From Acidimicrobiaceae bacterium (GTDB lineage: Bacteria; Actinomycetota; Acidimicrobiia; Acidimicrobiales; MedAcidi-G1): DNA of 64,000 nt. A model generated the notes under the pieces. That model was given only the letters and a program-made list of their open reading frames with translations. It had not been told where the DNA came from and searched no databases. The stretch spans positions 52,815-116,814 of the forward strand of contig PBDJ01000022.1 in NCBI GenBank assembly GCA_002717365.1. The letters run 5' to 3'. The position numbers were made by a program, and so were the translations under genes. The first letter of the stretch is position 1. Every line of letters begins with the position of its first letter. This document shows, piece by piece, positions 29,321-39,306 of the stretch.

Positions 29321-31230
29321 GCCTGAAACATGAGGAGCGACCAGACCTGGAAGGTCAGATCAGCTTGCCCATCGCGATGGGTCGTCCACCGCTGGCGGAC
29401 GACTGTTGGATCCAAGAACCCCTGCTCCTTCACGAGTGCAGGATCCAGAAGTTCGTCGGCCCAGGAGCGGAGCGGACCCCGCAACCAGTGGCCTATTGGA
29501 ACACCGAACCCCATCTTGGGCCGGTCGATGAGGTGATCCGGCAGCGAACGCCTTAGCAACTCCCGAAGTACCCACTTTCCTTGCCTCTTACGAACCCTGT
29601 GGTCGTGAGGCAAACCCCATGCAAACCGGAACAGATCCGGATCGAGAAATGGCGCACGAACCTCGAGACCCACCGCCATAGAGGCTCGATCCACCTTGGT
29701 TAGAAGGTCACCCGGGAGATAGGACAATGTGTCTAGAAGCATCGCCCGCTCGAACGGTGCCATGGACTCCATCTTCGAAGTTAGGGGCTCGGCAGACTCG
29801 GGCACCGACTCCAGAGGGGCGATAACCAGGCCGTCGGACTGGCCCTGGATTGACATAAGCGAGGCGTATGCGTCCTGTGCCTCATCGGCTACCAGCAGGC
29901 GAGCCACCTTATGCATCCGGTAACCGGTTCGGTGACGAAGGCCGGACGGAACCATAGGACGGGGAAGGAGACGACCGAGACGGTCCCATGAATCCACCGG
30001 CAGTCGTTCAACTGTCGAACCAAGTGCTCGTCGGATGCTCCCAGGTAGGACCCGACGCAACCGATCCAGACGTTCAACCTGCTGATAGCGGTCGTATCCA
30101 CCGAACAACTCGTCGGCGCCATCACCCGAGAGGGCCACGGTGACATGTTCACGGGCCATCTGGCTCACAAGGTAAGTAGGTATCTGGGAGGAATCTGCAA
30201 ACGGCTCATCAAATACACGCGGAAGATCAGGGATCACCTGCATGGCATCATCAGGGCTGACAACAAGGTCCGTATGGTCCGTACCGAGTGCGGCAGCTAC
30301 CTCGGCCGCGTATCCGGACTCGTCATAGGACGCCTCGCTGAACCCAATAGTGAACGTCCGGACAGGGTCAGACGACCGTCGCTGCATCGAGGCAACAACC
30401 GATGAGGAATCGACTCCACCGGAAAGAAATGCTCCAAGCGGCACGTCAGAGATCATCTGCGAGTGGACCGCGTCGTCAAGCACCGTTTCTAAATGATCGA
30501 CTGTGTCAACGCCGTCCGGTAGCGACAACGCCGATCCGACGACGTCCAGTACCGACCAATAGGGTTCCGGATCAGAGACGCCGGCCCGGTCGCTAACACA
30601 GAGATAGTGCGCCGGTGGCAGTTTGTGTACCCCCTCATAGATAGTCATGGGTGATGGCACGTTTGTCCAACGGAAGTACTCCGCCAGGGCCTGTCGGTCG
30701 ATGTCTGGGTTGAAATCAGGTACGGCCCGTAGCGCCTTCAACTCGGAACCAAATACGACCGCACCCCGGTGCTGGCCGTAGTAGAGGGGTTTTTCACCGA
30801 ACCGGTCGCGGGCAAGCCAGAGTTCCGACTCTTTTGCATCCCAGCAGCCGAAGGCGAACATTCCCTTTATCGCCCTCAGGGTCTCAGGAACTCCGTGTCT
30901 TGAAATGTGTTCGACGAGAACCTCGGTATCGGAGTGCCCCCTCCATCGAACCGAAGGGAGGCGATCACGCAGAAAATCAGAGTTGTAAATCTCTCCGTTG
31001 TACGTGATCGTCCATCGTCCGTTGGCTGACGACATGGGCTGGCTGCCTGCTTGAGAGAGGTCGACAATGGCAAGCCGGGAATGGCCAAAACCCACTTCTC
31101 CGCTGGGCGCCACCCAGATATCCGAATAGTCGGGCCCGCGGTGACGCAGAGCATCCGTCATGTCTTCGAGCACCGATGTGAGGTCTGCCATCCTCCGACC
31201 CGACTGAAAGACCCCGCACACGCCACACAC
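29296..31230 (-). CDS. asnB: Glutamine-hydrolysing asparagine synthase family amidotransferase (AsnB-like)
   Basis: (GTG)CGVCGVFQSG catalytic N-terminal Cys; ALRHRGPDYSDIWV; ITYNGEIYNSDFLRDRL; GAFLSGGVDSSSVVASM; ALSGDGADELFGGYDRY. Start moved from 31281 to GTG 31230. Confidence 0.9.
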   Translation of the reverse strand: MCGVCGVFQSGRRMADLTSVLEDMTDALRHRGPDYSDIWVAPSGEVGFGHSRLAIVDLSQAGSQPMSSANGRWTITYNGEIYNSDFLRDRLPSVRWRGHSDTEVLVEHISRHGVPETLRAIKGMFAFGCWDAKESELWLARDRFGEKPLYYGQHRGAVVFGSELKALRAVPDFNPDIDRQALAEYFRWTNVPSPMTIYEGVHKLPPAHYLCVSDRAGVSDPEPYWSVLDVVGSALSLPDGVDTVDHLETVLDDAVHSQMISDVPLGAFLSGGVDSSSVVASMQRRSSDPVRTFTIGFSEASYDESGYAAEVAAALGTDHTDLVVSPDDAMQVIPDLPRVFDEPFADSSQIPTYLVSQMAREHVTVALSGDGADELFGGYDRYQQVERLDRLRRVLPGSIRRALGSTVERLPVDSWDRLGRLLPRPMVPSGLRHRTGYRMHKVARLLVADEAQDAYASLMSIQGQSDGLVIAPLESVPESAEPLTSKMESMAPFERAMLLDTLSYLPGDLLTKVDRASMAVGLEVRAPFLDPDLFRFAWGLPHDHRVRKRQGKWVLRELLRRSLPDHLIDRPKMGFGVPIGHWLRGPLRSWADELLDPALVKEQGFLDPTVVRQRWTTHRDGQADLTFQVWSLLMFQAWLVEETG

Positions 31231-31418
31231 GTGATTCACCCACCTCCGCGATCGACTCAAGGTCTCAATGGCGTCGTACACCCCGGAGGCTAGTGTGGCC
31301 CCCGGTTGTCAGCGTTGGCAGGTCCATCACGGTGATCCGTTTCCTGCGGACCAGGGGTCACGGGTCTAGATCCGGTGATTGGTTATTTCGCACCAGCCGA
31401 GAAGGGCTTCGGTCGTCC

Positions 31419-32564
31419 ATGAGAACTATCGCCATCTTCTACTCTCCCGGGCTCGGCGGTTCTTGGCACATACATAACGCTCTGATGGACCCCGGCGAAC
31501 GTCGAAAGATCATTCATGTTTTCGTCGGCAATCCTCTTCCCACCTCCATTGATCTGATCGATGCGGTAGCAACGCGGAATCTCGACCACGTCTTCATTCC
31601 ATACCATTCCCGCCGAAGCCTCTTCCTGGCAATCCTGCGAGCACGACAGGTACTCAAATCACAGGGCGTTCAGGTGGTCCACGGTCACGGTATCGAGGCC
31701 ACGATGATCGGTCTGGTCGCAGCGCTCACTGTCGGAATCCAAGAACGGATCCATACGCGTCATCACGCGACCATGCACCACGAGGGAGGCCCAAGGCGCG
31801 GTGTTATAGCCGACCGAGTAGCGAATTATTTATCAACAACAATTATGGCTACCTGTTCGAATGTCTCGAACTGCCTCGAAAACCTGGAGAAGGTTGATCC
31901 TGCCAAGATCAAAACTCTGGAGTACAGACTCGATATCGCGGGGTTCGGCAAGGTCTCTGATAGCCGAGTTGCAGCCATACGTTCTCGATACGGGCTCCTA
32001 CCCTCTCAGACGGTTGTGGGAATGATCACAAGGTTTGTCTGGTGGAAGGGAGTCGAGTTTGGCGTCGAAGCTTTCTCTCGGTACCTAGCCACCGATCCCG
32101 ATGCAGTACTCGTTATTGCCAAAGCGGTCGGGCCCCATGGTCCAGTAGTCCGACAACTTCTGGACTCTCTACCTGAGCATAGTTATCGGCTCGTTGAACA
32201 CGAAGATGACGTTCAAGCTCTTTACGGCGCGTTTGATTTTCTCATGCACCTTCCGGTCTCACCTGGAGTCGAAGCATGGGGTCAGGTTTACGCAGAGGCA
32301 ATGGCTGCAGGAATTCCCATGGTCTGCACACGTGCGGGCATCGGAATTGATGTTCTGGAAGACGGAGTCAACTGCGTATTGGTCGACTATCGGGATGCCA
32401 ACTCGACCTATGACGGGCTTGTCCGACTAGCAGCGGACGAACACCTCCGGTCATCGATAGTTGCCAACGGCCGTAGAGATGCAATGCGCTATATGCGCAC
32501 TCCGGAACTGAACACCCTTGATTTTGTCTACGGATTCTCAACCACCCAAGAAACCGACGTGTAG
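31419..32564 (+). CDS. Glycosyltransferase family 4
   Basis: MRTIAIFYSPGLGGSWHIHNAL...VVHGHGIEATMIGLVAALTVG...AWGQVYAEAMAAGIPMVCTRAGIGIDVLEDGVNCVLVDYRD. Start shifted from 31293 to ATG 31419. Confidence 0.82.
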   Translation: MRTIAIFYSPGLGGSWHIHNALMDPGERRKIIHVFVGNPLPTSIDLIDAVATRNLDHVFIPYHSRRSLFLAILRARQVLKSQGVQVVHGHGIEATMIGLVAALTVGIQERIHTRHHATMHHEGGPRRGVIADRVANYLSTTIMATCSNVSNCLENLEKVDPAKIKTLEYRLDIAGFGKVSDSRVAAIRSRYGLLPSQTVVGMITRFVWWKGVEFGVEAFSRYLATDPDAVLVIAKAVGPHGPVVRQLLDSLPEHSYRLVEHEDDVQALYGAFDFLMHLPVSPGVEAWGQVYAEAMAAGIPMVCTRAGIGIDVLEDGVNCVLVDYRDANSTYDGLVRLAADEHLRSSIVANGRRDAMRYMRTPELNTLDFVYGFSTTQETDV

Positions 32565-32572
32565 TCGGAGAC

Positions 32573-34543
32573 TCAAGGAATCTCGCCTCCAAGGATTTCC
32601 ACGAGGGACGGAGCGAGCAGGAGCGCCCCAGCTCTCGAGAGATGATTGGTGTCGGTGTAGTACTCGGTGCCGTCAACTGCTGTCCGGCAGATGCTCCGAT
32701 CGCAAAACACTTCGTAGGGATCAAGGATGTCAACCTCGTCATATTCTGCTGCTAGTTCAGTCTCAAGTCCGAAGAGCCATGCTCGTCCCTCGCGGCTGCG
32801 AACAGCATCGGTTGACCTGTCTGCATCAGGCCGAACAATGATTGAACGGGAAATCGAATCGTCATCTCCTTGTGGATACGAGGAAATGAGGACTACCGGC
32901 ACCCCAATATCGTTTAAAGCCTCGAACATGCCGACCAGGCCCGAAGTCCAGCGTCGGCGGCTCTCGGGTTCGTCGCCGACGTACCCATATGACCAGTTCG
33001 AGATGATGACCGCACTAGGCCTAGTTGAAATAGCAAACTCTGTTACGGCTGACCTGAACTCTTTACACCCCGCCCAATCTCCAGGTAATTCCATGTCTTC
33101 GACTGGATACACGAATGCACAGCCGTTCAGCGTCGCCACCGTCGTGTCATATCCCAGTTCTCCCGCAGCTTCGATGACGCCATCGGCCACGGCCCATGAC
33201 TGCGAATCTCCAGCTAGAAGAACTACTCCCCTTGAATTCTCGACTTCCCAAGTGCAGGAAGATGGGGTGAACTCTCCATGATCGCAATCGTTCTGCACAA
33301 CGAGGTGAGCGCCGGTCGGCCAGTCAAGTCCCCATCCGGATCGAGACCCAACAGTCAGGACTGTGGCCACTAATCCAGGAACAAGTAACGAGACAACTAA
33401 GAGCCCCACTACTCGGCGACCGCTTAGTCGCACGGATCGTATGATCGGCGACTCTAGATACCGCCACGATAGGTACGCAGGGACAAGAGACAGGCCGACT
33501 GCAGCCAACAGGACCCACCAACTGTCAGAAAAGTACAGGCGGGTGAACACGACCACCGGCCAGTGCCAGAGGTACCAGGAGTAGGAGAGATCACCGACCC
33601 ATACAAGGAGCGGATGCTCCAGCATGGTTCGCCCATCAGACCGTCGAGTTGACCCCGAGAGAATGAGTGCTGCAGCGCCGGCCACCGGGAGTAAGACCAC
33701 AAAGCCGGGAAAGATCCACTCCTCTGAGATGGTCAAGGCCGATCCGATGATCAATACGAACCCGACCCCACTAAGGCGGGCTAGTAGCCACTTAGGGAGG
33801 CGACTGAGTTGAGGGGCTAGGAGAACAAGGAGTGCTCCAACTGCGAATTCCCACGCTCGCGTAAACGACGAGTAGAAGGCAAAGAGGCGGGATGGTCCGC
33901 CAATCAGTGGAATGTCAACAAGACTGTAAGAGGCTAAAACCGAAAGCAGAATCGACGGTATTAGGAACACGCCCGCCACAATCCATGCTGCAATCGACCT
34001 GTTCGTTCCTTGACGGCGTGCAAGGGACCAGCCAACTGCTATAGCGGCGGGGAACACGAGAAAGAACTGCTCCTCTACCGATAACGACCAGATGTGCAGA
34101 AGAGGATTGTTCTCTGCTATCGGAGAGAAGTAGTCGCCGATTGAACGGAAGATCACAAAGTTGGCGACGAAGGCGGTGGCTCCAAACGCTGTCTTCGCAG
34201 TCTCCTGCTGAGGACCATTTGGAGATTGGAAGAGAATCGATGCAATCACGGTTGCCGCCGTGAGTAGCGCGAGCGCAGGCAGAAGTCGCCTCACCCGGCG
34301 CGCATAAAATCGTCTGAAACTGATTCCGCCGGTACTGGTCCATTCGCGCTGAAGCGACCCCGCTATCACGTAGCCGGAGATCACGAAGAATACGTCTACA
34401 CCAATGAACCCCCCGGGCAAGACTGCCGCTGCGTGATAGAGCAAAACTAGGATGACCGCAACGCCGCGAAGCCCCTGGATATCGCTCCGGTATCCGGAAA
34501 GGGACGGACCGATCACCGTCCTGTGATCCAAGCCACGTTCCAT
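32573..34543 (-). CDS. Acyltransferase family 3 (OafA/YrhL type) with C-terminal SGNH-like domain
   Basis: YRSDIQGLRGVAVILVLLYHAAAVLPGGFIGVDVFFVISGYVIAGSL; C-terminal VVLLAGDSQSWAVADGVIEAAGELGY and DTNHLSRAGALLLAPSL. Confidence 0.92.
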   Translation of the reverse strand: MERGLDHRTVIGPSLSGYRSDIQGLRGVAVILVLLYHAAAVLPGGFIGVDVFFVISGYVIAGSLQREWTSTGGISFRRFYARRVRRLLPALALLTAATVIASILFQSPNGPQQETAKTAFGATAFVANFVIFRSIGDYFSPIAENNPLLHIWSLSVEEQFFLVFPAAIAVGWSLARRQGTNRSIAAWIVAGVFLIPSILLSVLASYSLVDIPLIGGPSRLFAFYSSFTRAWEFAVGALLVLLAPQLSRLPKWLLARLSGVGFVLIIGSALTISEEWIFPGFVVLLPVAGAAALILSGSTRRSDGRTMLEHPLLVWVGDLSYSWYLWHWPVVVFTRLYFSDSWWVLLAAVGLSLVPAYLSWRYLESPIIRSVRLSGRRVVGLLVVSLLVPGLVATVLTVGSRSGWGLDWPTGAHLVVQNDCDHGEFTPSSCTWEVENSRGVVLLAGDSQSWAVADGVIEAAGELGYDTTVATLNGCAFVYPVEDMELPGDWAGCKEFRSAVTEFAISTRPSAVIISNWSYGYVGDEPESRRRWTSGLVGMFEALNDIGVPVVLISSYPQGDDDSISRSIIVRPDADRSTDAVRSREGRAWLFGLETELAAEYDEVDILDPYEVFCDRSICRTAVDGTEYYTDTNHLSRAGALLLAPSLVEILGGEIP

Positions 34544-35119
34544 CTCAGCGCCCCAGCAAGGGTTACGCAGTCAGCTTGAAGGCTGACGGTGAGAGCCTGA
34601 GTAAAGACGAAAGCGTCGCCTCGAACCTCATTGGCCTTGGCAATCCGTAGGCAAACTGTTGATCACTACGCCACCATCGATACAAGGCCAACCGACAAGT
34701 GGCCGAACAAGATTGACGCTAATCGAGCCTACGTCTGCGGTTACGAGAACCTTCATCGTTGAGAGTCGAACATGGTTGTCCCGTACGCGCTAGCAACTGA
34801 GAATCGCAACAATATCTGGTCGGCGAATGACAGAACCTCTTCGTAACCGACTCTCAGTGCTCTGACTTTCGACCGTGCCTACGGAGGTTCATCTCGTAGT
34901 CCATCTTGTGGGCGAGGACCTGGGAGGCTTGACCCGCGACGCCCTCTACTATCGGCCTGTGGACCTAGGTTTCGACACTGTGGGCAAATAGGACTGGCAA
35001 GGCTGCCTATCGTCGAATGGTCGGCGACACCTCGAGGATCTAAAGTCGGATGCAACAATCTTGGTCGACGACCCATCGATCGTGTAGTTCGCTTCCCCAG
35101 CCTCTCGGTTGGAGTAACA

Positions 35120-36097
35120 ATGTTTGACCGCGCAAGCCTTCCGGTCTCAATCAGACTCCATGGGAGACGTTTCGCACGTCGAGCGTTCCCTCTGCTGCGT
35201 CAGATGTTGATACTGGTTTTCGGGAATCTCGGGCCCTTACATCCTCGATGCCGTAAAGGTCTAAATGGGCTGACCGTCTTCCTTTTCCATGACGTCACCT
35301 CCCGGCCGAGCCCGTTCTCTCATGACCTTGGTATGGCAACGGATCCCGAGTTGTTCCGTCAACAACTGAAATGGATCGCACGCGACTTCACCGTCGTCCA
35401 CCCTCGCGACTTGGGTGGTCAGGGACTTCCGCCCCGTCCCGCGATCCTTACCTTCGATGACGGATTTGGAGACTTTCGAGAAACTGCACTCCCCATCCTG
35501 GAAGAATTCGAAATGCCGGCTGTCGTCTTCCTCAATATGGACGTCTCGGAGGGGTCGCCTAATGCTGTCGCCCTCGGAATATGGAACTCGCCAAAATCCT
35601 CGAATCCAAATCGCTGGCAAAGCTCTACACCACATAGCTTCAAGCAGAGACTTGGTGACATCGCAACGATGGAACTAGTGGACGACCTCCTCGAGTACCA
35701 AGGGCCCTACCTGAAACCAGTAGATCTCAAGGCGCTGCAAGACCATCCGCTGGTATCGATCGCCAATCACCTCGACAACCACTGGTCCGTCCCCCAACTC
35801 GATCTCTCCGAGTTCGAACAGGCCCTGTTGGGCAACCAACGACGTATCGATACCTTCGATAACTCCCTCCGCTGGTACGCACATCCCCACGGCATCGGCA
35901 CGGCAGCCACTCACCGTCGAGCAATGGAACTCGGCTTTACACGGGTCTTCACTGGAGGCGGAAGACTTAATCCTGATCCCGATTCGCCGATCCTCGATCG
36001 GATCGATGTCGACAGGACTATCGGAAGTCGAATTGCATTCCGATGGCGTCTGACATTTCGAACCCTCTTGCCTCGCCGCAATACTTTGACGACTTGA
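35120..36097 (+). CDS. NodB-type polysaccharide deacetylase
   Basis: LTVFLFHDVTSRPSPF, PAILTFDDGFGDFRETALPILEEFEMPAVVFLNMD. Confidence 0.85.
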   Translation: MFDRASLPVSIRLHGRRFARRAFPLLRQMLILVFGNLGPLHPRCRKGLNGLTVFLFHDVTSRPSPFSHDLGMATDPELFRQQLKWIARDFTVVHPRDLGGQGLPPRPAILTFDDGFGDFRETALPILEEFEMPAVVFLNMDVSEGSPNAVALGIWNSPKSSNPNRWQSSTPHSFKQRLGDIATMELVDDLLEYQGPYLKPVDLKALQDHPLVSIANHLDNHWSVPQLDLSEFEQALLGNQRRIDTFDNSLRWYAHPHGIGTAATHRRAMELGFTRVFTGGGRLNPDPDSPILDRIDVDRTIGSRIAFRWRLTFRTLLPRRNTLTT

Positions 36098-36138
36098 GAC
36101 CACCGAACAGCCCGCTCGAAGGCTGACCGGTTCGGCTT

Positions 36139-37254
36139 TCAGGAGAGGCCCAATTGGTCAACAACCTCGTCTGCAACCCAGACGCAGTGATCAATCTTGC
36201 CCGCGAAGACGCTGACGTAACCTGGCTCCGCCGATTCGACGATGGATGGCCTCGTGTCGGTGACATCGCTGTTTGCTAGAACGACTCGAGGGCCTTGGAG
36301 AAAGCCCACGTGACGCGCTTTACTGAGGGATGGCACAAACGACTGGCAAGCCTCGAAGATCTCCGACAGAAACCGGTCTTTATCAAGTCCTGCGGCGGGC
36401 GAAGCTAAGGGGTCCAACCAGGCCCTATTGAGATTCTGGCCGACATCGCGACTGATAACCGTGTGATCGACGTGATAGAGGAGGAACTGGCCTGTCCTCC
36501 CGAACGGAAGGACCGTCATAAACGGTCCATCCATGACCGTGATACCGACGGGCTCAGCCTGCCATTCGAGGATTGGGACAACTGTGTACTCGTACTGGCG
36601 ATCTGGGACCGCGTGTCCAAGTTCTCTCGCAAACCGATTCACATCTGCATATGTGCTGTTGACCACAGCGTCGAAGGTCTGAACATCACCGTTGGTTAGA
36701 TGAATATCGAAACCGCCCTCAGTTCTTGAGATCGACTCAACATTTGCGTTTGTTTCTACTAACACCTTTGAATCGCTAAGCCAGGACGAAATCAAGTTAC
36801 GGAGGATGCCGCAGTCATAAACGACCTCATCAACGAGGACACCTAGGTCGACTCCGGCAATCGATGGCTCAAACGTGTCGACATCGAAGAGAGCGTGGCT
36901 CAAACCGAGTGCTTGGCAGAAGGCCAAGTATTCGTCAGATGTAGTTCGACTACCTTCCGACGCTATGAAGTAGGCGTTCGGGAAGTCACCAAGGATTGAC
37001 GGTTCGAACGTTTTACGAAATCTTTCAAACCCGCGGATGCATTGCTCAGCTGTATCCATATCGCGCGGGTAATGAAAACCAAGGTGGAGACGGTTTTGGT
37101 TATTGAAGGATGCTCCGCCGAGTATTCCGTCAAGTCGTTCAAATACGGTGACTGAACAGCCAACACCAGCCAACCGGAGTGAAACCATCGCTCCAAACAC
37201 CCCACAACCTATTACCGCCACATTGGGGGTTGAATCAGATCGTTTCGTCGCCAA
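36139..37254 (-). CDS. FAD-dependent oxidoreductase (DAO-like)
   Basis: NVAVIGCGVFGAMVSLRLAGVGCSVTVFERLDGILGGASFNNQNRLHLGFHYPRD, N-terminal FAD-binding Rossmann motif. Confidence 0.8.
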   Translation of the reverse strand: MATKRSDSTPNVAVIGCGVFGAMVSLRLAGVGCSVTVFERLDGILGGASFNNQNRLHLGFHYPRDMDTAEQCIRGFERFRKTFEPSILGDFPNAYFIASEGSRTTSDEYLAFCQALGLSHALFDVDTFEPSIAGVDLGVLVDEVVYDCGILRNLISSWLSDSKVLVETNANVESISRTEGGFDIHLTNGDVQTFDAVVNSTYADVNRFARELGHAVPDRQYEYTVVPILEWQAEPVGITVMDGPFMTVLPFGRTGQFLLYHVDHTVISRDVGQNLNRAWLDPLASPAAGLDKDRFLSEIFEACQSFVPSLSKARHVGFLQGPRVVLANSDVTDTRPSIVESAEPGYVSVFAGKIDHCVWVADEVVDQLGLS

Positions 37255-37921
37255 CGCCTATGACCTCGCCCGTCCGGTCCGCCCACTCTGGTCCTGTCAT
37301 CCGGTGTATCGCTTCCGCCACCTCTTCCAACGATCTGAGCTTTCCTGTCGCACTCCTTGCTACATGTCGACTCCGCACCTCAGGCGCCATGTCCACGAAC
37401 ATCTTCGAGCCTTCGATCAGGCTGGGCGCCAACGCGTTCACGCGCACATCGGGCGCCAGCCAGGTAGCCAGCGACTTGGTTAAGCCGATTAGGGCGGCCT
37501 TAGACGCCGCGTAGATCGGGTCGAAACTGCCTCGCTGACCTGAAACTGACGACATAAGAATCACATGGGCCTTCTGGTCGAGCAGAGGAAGCGCATCGCG
37601 TACCAACCTCGTCGGACCCGTAAAGTTGACCGTCATAACCTGCTCTATTTCTGCATCCTCGTAGTCGACAAGCGATCGCCCAGGCAGGACGCCGGCAAGT
37701 ATGACCAAGGTTCCCAGAGGGGCGAACTCAACTGCCGTCGATTCAGTGAAGTTACGGATGCTGGTGGGATCAGTGAGATCCAGATCAGCCCAAGTGGCCC
37801 CGTTTTCAGGTCGCTTCGTACCTTGTCTAGACGTCGCCAAGACACGGTGCCCAGCATCGGCCAGACGGCGGGTAATCGGTTGGCCAAGTGAAGACGCTGC
37901 GCCAACTATAAGAACGTTCAT
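37235..37921 (-). CDS. Short-chain dehydrogenase/reductase
   Basis: NVLIVGAASSLGQPITRRLADAGHRVLATSR, ILMSSVSGQRGSFDPIYAASKAALIGLTKSLATWLAPDVRVNALAPSLIEG. Confidence 0.87.
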   Translation of the reverse strand: MNVLIVGAASSLGQPITRRLADAGHRVLATSRQGTKRPENGATWADLDLTDPTSIRNFTESTAVEFAPLGTLVILAGVLPGRSLVDYEDAEIEQVMTVNFTGPTRLVRDALPLLDQKAHVILMSSVSGQRGSFDPIYAASKAALIGLTKSLATWLAPDVRVNALAPSLIEGSKMFVDMAPEVRSRHVARSATGKLRSLEEVAEAIHRMTGPEWADRTGEVIGVGDETI

Positions 37922-37930
37922 CCGCCGACA

Positions 37931-39085
37931 TTAAACATTGTCGCTCCAACCAATCGGCATCGCCCAAGAACGACCAGAAGTTTGCAAGTGGCGACCAAAC
38001 TCGTTGGTTCCGATTAGCACTGGCATCTTTCTTAGAGGCAGGAAGCCCAGTCGCAAGAGGTGTTGTGGCGAAACCTCCCGGTCATTAGACCAGAGAGAGA
38101 CGGTGTGAACGCCCTCAGCGTTTGCTATCACGTGACGAAGAAGAGAAGCGAAGAGACCGGAAGGCTGATCTGGACTAAGAAGCCAGTCGGCGATACAGAC
38201 TGTGGAATATCCATTGGGCCTGGTTATACGCCGTGTGACGAAGAATCCAACTGGTTGGTCCGAGACTGTTGCCAAATGGCCTACAAATGACTGAGATGGG
38301 TGAAGGGCGTAGCGATAAGCAAAGTAGTCAGAGTCCTGAACAAGGGTGAGCTTTCCTTCTAGCTTCTGGCAATCCCAAATATCATCAATCGCTTCGTAGA
38401 AATCCACTAACGGGCCAGTGGAAGTTAGGGCGAGCGAGTTAACGGTCGGTCTGATGCGTCGGCCGGACTGAAGAAGCCAGGTCGCAGCATCAACCATCTT
38501 GTGCGCCACACGACCGGATCTGAGCGGCAACCGGGACTCAAACAGGGCTCTGCACGGCCGATGCCAAGAGCGGCTGCTGACGAGGGGAACCTCAACATAC
38601 AGTCCTCGTCGAGAATAACCCGGGCGAGACTGATCGTTGGGGGTCGTGTATACAAAATCAACCCCGCGTTCAGCAAGTTGTTGGACGACTTCTTCAATAA
38701 GACGGCCAAAGACGCTCTTGTTCAGATAATCGTCGGAGTCGTAGGTGCCACGCGCCAGAGTTTGAGCGCGCCCTGCCCGGCGAAACGCAGGATGGGTAAA
38801 CGTGTCTCCGGTAAATGCGGCAAGCAAACTCTGCCCATCTATAGCGACCAACTTCATGGTCGCTGTCATCACCCCAACCACGTCCACACCACTGACCGCT
38901 AAAGCCAAGAATCCTTCACCAGCTGGGTTCGACCGGCCGAGCTTCCAGCGAAACAGCTCGGGACGACAAGGCTCTCCGAAGACCCCCGGGAAATGCGTAT
39001 TAAAGAAGTCAGACGTTCGATCAACCCAGATGTCGTCGAGATCCTCGACAAACACAACCTCCCAAGCTTGGTCAGAAGCTGGCAC
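37931..39085 (-). CDS. GNAT-like N-acetyltransferase
   Basis: FTGDTFTHPAFRRAGRAQTLARGTYD and overall layout resemble GNAT acetyl-CoA binding region; weak call. Confidence 0.55.
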   Translation of the reverse strand: MPASDQAWEVVFVEDLDDIWVDRTSDFFNTHFPGVFGEPCRPELFRWKLGRSNPAGEGFLALAVSGVDVVGVMTATMKLVAIDGQSLLAAFTGDTFTHPAFRRAGRAQTLARGTYDSDDYLNKSVFGRLIEEVVQQLAERGVDFVYTTPNDQSRPGYSRRGLYVEVPLVSSRSWHRPCRALFESRLPLRSGRVAHKMVDAATWLLQSGRRIRPTVNSLALTSTGPLVDFYEAIDDIWDCQKLEGKLTLVQDSDYFAYRYALHPSQSFVGHLATVSDQPVGFFVTRRITRPNGYSTVCIADWLLSPDQPSGLFASLLRHVIANAEGVHTVSLWSNDREVSPQHLLRLGFLPLRKMPVLIGTNEFGRHLQTSGRSWAMPIGWSDNV

Positions 39086-39306
39086 CCAGCGACTCTATGC
39101 GGTCGCACAACCTTAGGATCAACGGTTCGAGGCTAGATTTCCTTAAAGGCAAGAAGCCAACTGAAGAATTGGCAGCATTCTGCGTCTCTCAAGTCTCACG
39201 AGACTCTGAACGGCGCTGCCCGGCGTTCTACGTCTTGCTACACGCCAGGCGACTACAACCTCCGTAAAAACATTTAGAGGTCTAGGCAGATCCGATCAGA
39301 ACACTG

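Noticed and set aside
34879-35076. 65-aa ORF in the large divergent spacer
   Set aside because: Short, Arg/Pro-rich, no motif; could be a remnant but not supportable as a gene.
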